Source: Chloroflexota bacterium
GTDB taxonomy: Bacteria; Chloroflexota; Limnocylindria; Limnocylindrales; CSP1-4
Direction: 5' to 3'
Length of the DNA stretch: 15,084 bases
NCBI GenBank assembly: GCA_027457005.1
Contig: DAIDTV010000006.1
Coordinates: forward strand, 275-15,358
Shown here: positions 8,218-13,955 of the stretch, piece after piece
Numbering within the stretch: position 1 is the stretch's first letter
How the letters are laid out: each line of letters opens with the position of its first letter
Position numbers and translations under genes: made by a program
The notes under the pieces: generated by a model
Told to the model about the DNA's origin: nothing
The model's input: the letters and a program-made list of their open reading frames with translations, nothing else
Database searches by the model: none

Positions 8218-8799
8218 TCAGGCGGGCAGGGTCCGGACGGCCTCGGGGAGCAGCGGGCCCAGGAGCGCCAGCAGACCGGGGATCAGGCCGCTGCGCATCG
8301 AGTGCACCAGCGCCGAACCATCGAACGCGCCGTACAGGCTGCGCATCCACCCGACGTCGCCGGTCGGCGGCTGCACACCCACGCCGTGGTAGTACGAGTC
8401 GCCGTTGAGGACCAGGACGGCGACCACCAGGAACACGATCGCGACGGCCAGCACCCCGCCGGCCAGCTCGTCGAGCACGGCGTAGCGGGGGGCGAGCATC
8501 ACGCGGCGGTAGTACACCTGCACGCCCAGCGTCATGACGCCGAGCAGCACGATGAAGCTCGCCGTGAACGCGACCATCAGGGAGAAGTCGACCGGAAGCC
8601 ACGTCCAGTTGGAGGCGAGCCAGGCGCCGATCGGCGAGCGCAGGTACGCGCTGACGATGAACGCGACCAGGAAGATGCCGATGCCGAGCAGCTGGCGCAG
8701 CACGCCCTGCGTGTAGCCGACGAAGAAGGCGATCGCGAAGAGCACGACCAAGACGCCGTCCGCCAGCGTCAGGCTCCCGACGAAACCCGCGAGATCCAC
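8218..8799 (-). CDS. cvpA: CvpA-family integral membrane protein
   Basis: This 193-aa protein has four predicted membrane helices at about 11-29, 33-53, 72-94 and 113-132, followed by a soluble tail of about 60 residues. The CvpA family is named for its need in colicin V export in E. coli and has been linked to envelope integrity. The biochemical role is unknown, so the call is a family assignment. Family features include GYTQGVLRQLLGI (28-40) after the first helix and the D-x3-GG motif (D110, G114, G115) at the start of helix 4. The start is GTG 8799, preceded by GGGGAGG (8804-8810) at a 4-nt spacing. A gap of 74 bp separates it from pheT, the widest in the minus block, so it may have its own promoter. 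The pheT-cvpA-(repair gene)-mutS2 order matches that around Bacillus yshB. Confidence 0.88.
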   Translation of the reverse strand: MDLAGFVGSLTLADGVLVVLFAIAFFVGYTQGVLRQLLGIGIFLVAFIVSAYLRSPIGAWLASNWTWLPVDFSLMVAFTASFIVLLGVMTLGVQVYYRRVMLAPRYAVLDELAGGVLAVAIVFLVVAVLVLNGDSYYHGVGVQPPTGDVGWMRSLYGAFDGSALVHSMRSGLIPGLLALLGPLLPEAVRTLPA

Positions 8800-8873
8800 G
8801 GTCCCTCCCCTGTCTGCCCCGCCGGGCTAGCCTACCAGCGCACGGCACCGCGCGCCAGACGCGGCCATCGCGC
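8800..8873 (-). promoter_or_regulatory. pheT-cvpA gap with weak promoter candidate
   Basis: On the minus strand, TAGGCT (8829-8834) fits the TANNNT form of -10 common in high-GC bacteria. CTGGCG (8853-8858) is a poor -35 at 18 bp. Transcription would start near 8822, about 20 nt before the cvpA start. TAGGCT overlaps the 8-bp palindrome GGCTAGCC (8825-8832). This could let cvpA-mpg-mutS2 be transcribed apart from the translation genes, but the match is weak. Confidence 0.28.
8804..8810 (-). promoter_or_regulatory. cvpA: Ribosome binding site for cvpA
   Basis: GGGGAGG on the minus strand lies 4 nt before GTG 8799. It is one of the strongest Shine-Dalgarno matches in the window and supports the GTG start over any internal codon. 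Confidence 0.6.
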
Positions 8874-11351
8874 TCAGGATCGTATCCGGGCGCCCAGCCG
8901 GCCGGCGAGCGCGTCGACGACCTTCCCCACCGCCGCGTCGATCTCGTCGTCGGTCATGGTCCGGTCCGCCGCCTGCAGGGTGAGCCGGAATGCCAGGCTC
9001 CGCTCTCCCGGGGCCAGCGGGGCCCCGTCGTACAGGTCGAAGAGCCGCAGGCCGCGCAGCAGCGGCGCCGCGGCCTCGCGGACGACCCGTTCCACCTCGC
9101 CCGCGGACTGCCTCTCGCCGATCACGATCGCGAGGTCGCGCTCGACGGCGGGAACCCTGGGGAACGGCACGTACCGGTGGGACGGGCGGAGCGCCTCCTG
9201 CAGCGCCTCGAGCGAGAGCAGGGCGACCGCGACGTGCGTGGCGCGCGCACCGATCGACTCGAGGTAGCGCGGATGGGGCTCGAACGCCCTGCCCAGCTCG
9301 ACCGCGCGCCCCTCCGGCCCGCCGATCTGCAGCACCGCGGTGCGGCCGGGATGCTCGTACGGGGCGATCGACGGGGCCCGCACGGCGTGGCGGACCTCGA
9401 TGCCGAGACGGGCGCAAAGCGAGTCGACAAGGCCGCGCACGTCCCAGAGGTCCGCCGGCCGCGGCGGCTGGTTCCAGGCCGCGCCCGCCTGGTCGCCGGC
9501 CAGCAGCACGCCCAGCATGGAGTGTTCACGCGGCTCGCCGCCGGCCCGCTCGTGGACGTGACCCACCTCGAACAGCGCCAGGTCCTCGCGGCGCTGGCGC
9601 TCGTTCTCGACCAGCACCCGGGTGAGCCCGGGAAGGAGCGAGCGGCGCAACTGCGAGTGGTCCACCGAGAGCGGATTCGTCACCCGGATCGTCGCGGGAT
9701 CCTCCGTCGGGATCCCCAGCCGCTCGTGGTCGGCCGGGCCGATCAGGGCGTGCGTCACAACCTCGTCCAGGCCGCGGCCGGCGAGGGTGTCGCGGATGGC
9801 ATCCACCGCGCGGCGCGGATCCGGGCGGTACACCGGCATTGGGGTCTCGGGCAGGCGGCCGGGGATGCGATCGTAGCCGCGGACGCGCGCGATCTCCTCC
9901 GCCACGTCGGCCTCGATCTCCAGGTCCCGCCGGTGGGTCGGGATGACCGCGACCAGCGCCTCGCCGGCCGACGCGGCGTCCAGCACGATGCCGGGCATGC
10001 CCGCAGCGATCGGCACCTCGTCTCCCTGCCGCGCCGTCGTGGTCTCGATCTCGACCCGGGCCAGCAGGGCGCGCATCTCGCCCGTCTCGATGGGTGCGCC
10101 GAGCAGCCGCACCACGCGCGAGGGGCGGAACGGCAGGCGCGTGGGCGCGGGCTCCTCGGGCGCCGTGTCGATCCGCCCGGGCGCGACCCGGCCACCGGAC
10201 CACGCCGCCACCAGCTGGGCGACACGGTCGGCCCCGATGCGGGCCAGGCGGGTCTCCTGCCCTTTCTCGAACCGCAGGCTCGCCTCGCTGCGCAGGGCGT
10301 AGCGGTGGGCGGTGCGGCGGATGCTGACCGGGTCGAACACGGCGGACTCGATGACGATCGCCGTGGTCCCGTCGCTCACCTCGCTCGCCGCGCCGCCCAT
10401 GACGCCGGCCAGCCCGAGCGGGCCGCGCGGATCCGCGATCAGCAGCGTGTCGGGCGACAGCTCGCGCTCGACGTGGTCCAGCGTCTCCAGCCGCTCGCCG
10501 GGACGGGCGAGGCGCACGATGATCCGCCCGCCTTCGATGGCCGCGGCGTCGAAGGTGTGGATCGGCTTCCCGAGCTCGAGCATCACGTAGTTCGAGGCGT
10601 CCACCACGTTCGAGACGGGCCGCATGCCGGCCGCGGTGAGGCGTGCCTGGACGAGGAGCGGCGACGGCCCGATGGCCAGCCCGTCCACGCGGCGTGCCAC
10701 GAACCGCGGGCACAGGCGCTCGTCCGCCACCTCGACGGTGAGGCGGTCGGCGGCCAGCTCGCCGCTCTCCGACAGGACGATCTCCGGCCAGCGGACGCGC
10801 GCGCCGGTCGCGGCGGCGACCTCGCGGGCGAGGCCCAGCAGGGACAGCGCGTCGCCGCGGTTCGGCTTGACGTCCACGTCGAGCACCACGTCGCCGTACA
10901 CGTCGGCCATCGCCGCGCCCACGGGCGCCTCCGACGGGAGGATCAGGATGCCGTCCGCGTCGGTCGTCAGGCCCAGCTCGTCGCCGGAGCAGAGCATGCC
11001 CTGGCTCTCGCGGCCCACCATCCGGGTGACCTCGATGCGGCGCCCGCCCGGCAGGACCGCGCCGGGGACCGCCACGGGGACGCGCTGGCCGGCCGCCACG
11101 TTGGACGCGCCGGTCAGGATCGTCAGCAGCGGCTCCGAGGGGCCGGTCCGGACCGTCGTGACCAGCAGGTGATCCGAGCCGGGATGGGGCTCCACGGAGA
11201 GGAGCTCGCCGACCACGATGCGCTGCCAGTCGGCGCCGCGCCGCTCGATCCCCTGGACCTCCATGCCGAGCAGGGTCAGCCGGTCCGCCAGCGCCTCGGG
11301 CGGCAGATCGACGTCCACGTACTCGCGGAGCCAGGAGAGCGGCACGCGCAT
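8874..11351 (-). CDS. pheT: Phenylalanyl-tRNA synthetase beta subunit
   Basis: This is the beta chain of the (alpha-beta)2 PheRS that charges tRNA-Phe. It carries tRNA binding and editing of mischarged tyrosine. In the 825-aa protein, an EMAP-type tRNA-binding domain covers about 44-152 (VEPHPGSDHLLV). The B3/B4 editing module is at about 213-390 (SNVVDASNYVMLELGKPIH). B5 is at about 405-490 (PTHRRDLEIEADVAEEIARV). A degenerate catalytic-like domain covers about 500-720, and an FDX-ACB anticodon-binding domain about 730-825 (FPRVPAVERDLAIVI). B5 appears to carry about 20 extra residues near 438-465. ATG 11351 shares a base with the pheS stop (TGATG), and GGAG (11360-11363) lies 8 nt upstream inside pheS. 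The reading frame is open a further 441 bp upstream, but that part is out of frame over pheS and shows no homology. Confidence 0.97.
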   Translation of the reverse strand: MRVPLSWLREYVDVDLPPEALADRLTLLGMEVQGIERRGADWQRIVVGELLSVEPHPGSDHLLVTTVRTGPSEPLLTILTGASNVAAGQRVPVAVPGAVLPGGRRIEVTRMVGRESQGMLCSGDELGLTTDADGILILPSEAPVGAAMADVYGDVVLDVDVKPNRGDALSLLGLAREVAAATGARVRWPEIVLSESGELAADRLTVEVADERLCPRFVARRVDGLAIGPSPLLVQARLTAAGMRPVSNVVDASNYVMLELGKPIHTFDAAAIEGGRIIVRLARPGERLETLDHVERELSPDTLLIADPRGPLGLAGVMGGAASEVSDGTTAIVIESAVFDPVSIRRTAHRYALRSEASLRFEKGQETRLARIGADRVAQLVAAWSGGRVAPGRIDTAPEEPAPTRLPFRPSRVVRLLGAPIETGEMRALLARVEIETTTARQGDEVPIAAGMPGIVLDAASAGEALVAVIPTHRRDLEIEADVAEEIARVRGYDRIPGRLPETPMPVYRPDPRRAVDAIRDTLAGRGLDEVVTHALIGPADHERLGIPTEDPATIRVTNPLSVDHSQLRRSLLPGLTRVLVENERQRREDLALFEVGHVHERAGGEPREHSMLGVLLAGDQAGAAWNQPPRPADLWDVRGLVDSLCARLGIEVRHAVRAPSIAPYEHPGRTAVLQIGGPEGRAVELGRAFEPHPRYLESIGARATHVAVALLSLEALQEALRPSHRYVPFPRVPAVERDLAIVIGERQSAGEVERVVREAAAPLLRGLRLFDLYDGAPLAPGERSLAFRLTLQAADRTMTDDEIDAAVGKVVDALAGRLGARIRS

Positions 11352-12388
11352 CAGAACTGCTCCAGGAAGCGCAGGTCGTTCTCGATGAACATGCGGATGT
11401 CGTCGATGCCGTAGCGCAGGATCGCGATCCGGTCGGTTCCCATGCCGAACGCGAATCCCTGGTAGCGCTCGGGGTCCAGCCCGCCGTTCCGGAGCACCAC
11501 GGGGTGGACCATCCCGGCGCCCAGGATCGTCATCCAGCCGGTGCGCTTGCACGACGGGCAGCCCGCCCCGTCGCAGATCACGCACTGCACGTCGAAGGCG
11601 ACCGATGGCTCGGTGAACGGGTAGTAGCCGGGGCGGAACCGCGTCGGGCGGCCGCCACCGAACATGGCGTGGGCGAAGGCGTCGAGCAGGCCCCGCAGGT
11701 CGGCCATGGTGGTCCCCTCGTCGACCATCAGGCCCTCGACCTGGAAGAACTCGAACCCGTGGCTGGCGTCCACCGCCTCGTACCGGAAGCAACGGCCGGG
11801 CAGCAGGGCGCGGATGGGCGGCGCCGCCTGCTGCATCACGTGGATCTGCCCCGGCGACGTGTGGGTGCGCAGTAGGTAGCCCGGCATGTCGGTGTAGAGC
11901 GTGTCCCAGAGATCGCGGGCGGGGTGGTCGGGCGGGATGTTGAGGGCCTGGAAGTTGCGCACGTCCGTCTCGACCTCGGGGCCCTCGTAGACCACGAAGC
12001 CGAACTGGCCGAACACGCGGGCGATCTCCCGGTTGGTCTCGATCAGCGGGTGGAGGGAACCCCGGCGGAACGGACGGCCGGGCAATGTGACGTCCACTGC
12101 CTCGCGGGCCAGCCGCGCATCCAGGGCGGCCGCGTCCAGCTCGAGGCGGCGCGCGTCGAGGGCTGCCTCCAGTGCCTCGCGAACCCGGTTGCCGATGGCG
12201 CCGACGTGGGGCCGATCCTCCGCCGGCAGCGCCCCGATGCCGCCCAGCAGGGTCTTCAGCTCGCCCTTCCGCCCGAGATAGGCGACCTGCACCGTTTCCA
12301 GGCCCTCGGGGTCGGTGGCGCCGGCGATCGCGGCGAGGCCGGCCTCCTGGAGGGCGGAGAGGCGCGCGGAGATCGTCTCCAGGTCCAC
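11351..12388 (-). CDS. pheS: Phenylalanyl-tRNA synthetase alpha subunit
   Basis: This is the catalytic alpha chain of PheRS, a class II synthetase that activates phenylalanine and joins it to tRNA-Phe. The 345-aa length fits bacterial PheS. An N-terminal coiled coil (about 1-95) that grips tRNA precedes the catalytic core. Motif 2 is seen in LLRTHTSPGQIHVM (172-185) and GRCFRYEAVDASH (198-210), and motif 3 in GFAFGMGTDRIAILRYGI (311-328). A four-cysteine cluster C269, C272, C277 and C280 (C-x2-C-x4-C-x2-C) precedes GWMTILGAGMVHP, as in many bacterial PheS proteins. I chose GTG 12388, 25 nt after the rplT stop, with GGGAG (12399-12403) 10 nt upstream. The frame is open to 12496, but that would overlap rplT by 83 bp and add 36 Arg/Ser/Pro-rich residues unlike PheS. 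It is coupled to pheT by TGATG. Confidence 0.96.
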   Translation of the reverse strand: MDLETISARLSALQEAGLAAIAGATDPEGLETVQVAYLGRKGELKTLLGGIGALPAEDRPHVGAIGNRVREALEAALDARRLELDAAALDARLAREAVDVTLPGRPFRRGSLHPLIETNREIARVFGQFGFVVYEGPEVETDVRNFQALNIPPDHPARDLWDTLYTDMPGYLLRTHTSPGQIHVMQQAAPPIRALLPGRCFRYEAVDASHGFEFFQVEGLMVDEGTTMADLRGLLDAFAHAMFGGGRPTRFRPGYYPFTEPSVAFDVQCVICDGAGCPSCKRTGWMTILGAGMVHPVVLRNGGLDPERYQGFAFGMGTDRIAILRYGIDDIRMFIENDLRFLEQF

Positions 12389-12413
12389 GATATGGGCGCT
12401 CCCGGGACCGCCG

Positions 12414-12764
12414 TCAGCGGGTGCGCGCGACCTCGGCGATGCGGGTGAAGGTCGCCGCGTCACGTACCGCGATGTCGGCCAGCACCTTCCGGTCAAGCGC
12501 GACGCCGGCGGTCTTGAGGCCGTTGACGAGCCGGCCGTAGGTGAGGCCGTTCTGGCGGGCGGCCGCGTTGAGGCGGACGATCCACAGGGCGCGCATCTGG
12601 CGCTTGCGCTGCTTGCGTCCCACGTAGGCGTACGCCATCGCGTGGAGCAGCGCCTCGCGCGCGGGCTTGATCAGGCGCGAGCGGGTGCCGCGACGCCCTT
12701 CGGCGGCATCGAGGAGTCGCTTGTGTCGCTGGTGGGCGGTGACGCCTCGCTTCACGCGTGCCAT
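12414..12764 (-). CDS. rplT: 50S ribosomal protein L20
   Basis: L20 binds 23S rRNA early in assembly of the large subunit, and in several bacteria represses its own operon. The 116-aa product has the family pattern throughout: MARVKRGVTAHQRHKRLL, the basic helix AMAYAYVGRKQRKRQMRALW (42-61) and INAAARQNGLTYGRL-like sequence (64-79), here with V-R-L before NAAARQNG. ATG 12764 follows the rpmI stop by 12 nt. Its ribosome binding site TAGGAG (12774-12779) overlaps that stop, with 9 nt spacing. I see no L20-binding leader element, because infC starts close to its apparent promoter. Any control would have to act elsewhere. Confidence 0.98.
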   Translation of the reverse strand: MARVKRGVTAHQRHKRLLDAAEGRRGTRSRLIKPAREALLHAMAYAYVGRKQRKRQMRALWIVRLNAAARQNGLTYGRLVNGLKTAGVALDRKVLADIAVRDAATFTRIAEVARTR

Positions 12765-12773
12765 GGGGTCGGG

Positions 12774-12779
12774 CTCCTA
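12774..12779 (-). promoter_or_regulatory. rplT: rplT ribosome binding site overlapping the rpmI stop codon
   Basis: TAGGAG on the minus strand begins with the TAG stop of rpmI and lies 9 nt from the rplT ATG. A ribosome ending rpmI would cover the site, which suggests coupling of L35 and L20 synthesis. Confidence 0.6.
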
Positions 12780-12974
12780 CAGGTACGGGAGCAGGCGGCG
12801 GACGTGGCTGGCATCCTGGCCGCCGACGATCGCCTTGCCTGCGTAGCGCCGGGTCCGGCGCGACGACTTGATCTCGAGGTGGTGACCGCGCCACGCCTTC
12901 ACCCGGATGACCTTGCCGTTGCCGGTCACCCCGAAGCGCTTCTGGGTCGCCTTGTGGCTCTTCAACTTGGGCAC
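12777..12974 (-). CDS. rpmI: 50S ribosomal protein L35
   Basis: L35 is a small basic protein of the large ribosomal subunit. The 65-aa product starts at GTG and reads VPKLKSHKATQKRFGVTG, the standard L35 N-terminus, followed by SSRRTRRYAGK and the C-terminal VRRLLPYL. The start is fixed by the conserved PKLKSHK and by AGGAGA (12983-12988) 8 nt upstream. The frame is open upstream to 13211 within infC, but that part is Arg/Pro-rich and out of frame with infC. The gene starts 4 bp after the infC stop. The length is normal for the family. Confidence 0.97.
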   Translation of the reverse strand: MPKLKSHKATQKRFGVTGNGKVIRVKAWRGHHLEIKSSRRTRRYAGKAIVGGQDASHVRRLLPYL

Positions 12975-12978
12975 GTGT

Positions 12979-13893
12979 CTATTCTCCTGCCGAACCGGGC
13001 CGCGGGCCCCCGGCGGGGCTGCCCGTCCCGGTCGGCCTCGACGTCGAGGCGCGGCTGGACGATGCGCGTGTCGTGCTGCTTCGCCTGGTCGCCATGCTGG
13101 TCTCGTTGGTCGCCACCGCGGGGACCGCCTCGGCGACGGCCCTGCCGTCGTCGGCCGGTGCCACCGCCACCGGCTCCACCGTTGCCGGTGCCTCGCTCGT
13201 CGATGGCGCACCCGCGTCCTCGACCACCACGCTGGATGGCGCCGGCGCGGGAGCCGGACCCGCCTCGCCGGGCGCCGGCGCGGCCGGCCTTCCCTCCGGG
13301 GTCGCCCCCGGTTGCGACTTGGGCTTGTGAGTCGACGCGATCACGATCGACATCGACTTGCCTTCCAGCAGCGGCTGCCTCTCGACCGCGCCGTGATCCT
13401 TGATCTGCTCGGCGAACTTCGTCAGCAGATCCCGCCCCAGGTTCGCGTGCGTGAGCTCGCGACCCCGGAACTGGCAGGCGACCTTCACGCGGTCGCCGTC
13501 CTCCAGGAACTGGATGGCGCGGCGGACCTTGGTGTCGAAATCACCCTGGCCGATCTTCGGCTTGAGGCGGATCTCCTTGAAGTCGACCGACCGCTGGTGC
13601 CGGCGGGCCTCCTTCTCCTTCTTGGCGGCCTCGTACTTGTACTGGCCGTAGTCGAGAAGGCGGGCCACCGGCGGGACGGCCATGGGGGCGACCTCGACGA
13701 GGTCGTATCCCCGTTCCTGCGCGAGCCGGAGCGCCTCCAGGGTGGGCAGAACGCCCAGCTGGGCACCTTCCTCGTCCACGACCCGTACGGTGGGCACGCG
13801 GATCATCTGGTTGACGCGCAGGTCTCGGCTCAGGCTGTATCCCCTCGGCTGATGCTGGTACGAATGAACGGCGGCCGACGCGACGGGCGCCAC
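12979..13893 (-). CDS. infC: Translation initiation factor IF-3 with long C-terminal extension
   Basis: IF-3 binds the 30S subunit, prevents joining with 50S and checks start-codon/initiator-tRNA pairing. Residues 21-190 are a full two-domain IF-3: LRVNQMIRVPTVRVVDEEG (25-43), LVEVAP and ARLLDYGQYKYE (65-88), RHQRSVDFKEIRLKPKIG (98-115), then the C-domain with FLEDGDRVKV and FRGRE. Bacterial IF-3 is usually about 170-200 aa. Here about 114 more residues follow: an Ala/Pro-rich, mildly acidic part (about 198-263) and a Ser/Thr/Arg-rich part (about 264-304). The tail has no domain I recognise and is probably disordered. Its last part may be out of the ancestral frame (see findings). GTG 13893 is the only usual start before the conserved core, and an in-frame stop lies at 13924-13926. 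It has no Shine-Dalgarno and sits in a hairpin loop. A good promoter lies just upstream, after thrS. Confidence 0.93.
   Translation of the reverse strand: MAPVASAAVHSYQHQPRGYSLSRDLRVNQMIRVPTVRVVDEEGAQLGVLPTLEALRLAQERGYDLVEVAPMAVPPVARLLDYGQYKYEAAKKEKEARRHQRSVDFKEIRLKPKIGQGDFDTKVRRAIQFLEDGDRVKVACQFRGRELTHANLGRDLLTKFAEQIKDHGAVERQPLLEGKSMSIVIASTHKPKSQPGATPEGRPAAPAPGEAGPAPAPAPSSVVVEDAGAPSTSEAPATVEPVAVAPADDGRAVAEAVPAVATNETSMATRRSSTTRASSSRASTSRPTGTGSPAGGPRPGSAGE
12983..12988 (-). promoter_or_regulatory. rpmI: rpmI ribosome binding site inside the end of infC
   Basis: AGGAGA on the minus strand falls in the last codons of infC, one base before its TAG stop, and lies 8 nt from the GTG start of rpmI. 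It is a strong match and fixes the non-ATG start. Confidence 0.65.
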
Positions 13894-13901
13894 AGCGCCC
13901 G
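13884..13901 (-). promoter_or_regulatory. infC: Hairpin with the infC start codon in its loop
   Basis: CGGGCGC (13884-13890) and GCGCCCG (13895-13901) are a perfect 7-bp inverted repeat around a 4-base loop. In the mRNA the loop is UGUG, so the GUG start (13893-13891) is displayed in the loop of a very stable stem. No Shine-Dalgarno is visible upstream. The repeat itself is certain. A role in translation control is inference. Confidence 0.5.
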
Positions 13902-13922
13902 ACCGACCCGGTCGCCCGGCGG

Positions 13923-13952
13923 ACTATAGCACGGACGTTTCCCGACCGCCAA
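13923..13952 (-). promoter_or_regulatory. Promoter for infC-rpmI-rplT-pheST
   Basis: On the minus strand, an extended -10 element TGCTATAGT covers 13931-13923, with the hexamer TATAGT at 13928-13923. It differs from TATAAT at one position and stands out in such GC-rich DNA. TTGGCG (13952-13947) is a fair -35 at 18 bp. Transcription would begin near 13916, giving a leader of about 23 nt before the infC GTG. The promoter lies wholly in the 62-bp gap after thrS, so the downstream genes need not depend on thrS transcription. Confidence 0.62.
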
Positions 13953-13955
13953 GCG

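Noticed and set aside
8848..8864. CCGCG/CGCGG hairpin after pheT
   Set aside because: A 5-bp stem with a 7-nt loop and no T-tract is expected by chance at this GC content, and it overlaps the candidate cvpA -35.
9177..11414. Long plus-strand open frame opposite pheT
   Set aside because: Arg/Asp/His/Gln-rich, without motifs, and shadows a complete pheT.
11352..11792. N-terminal extension of pheT upstream of ATG 11351
   Set aside because: It overlaps pheS in another frame. The PheT family starts at MRVPLSWLREYV, and the TGATG junction plus GGAG 8 nt upstream explain initiation.
12389..12496. 36-residue extension of pheS into rplT
   Set aside because: It would overlap the conserved end of L20, and adds a Ser/Arg/Pro-rich segment absent from PheS.
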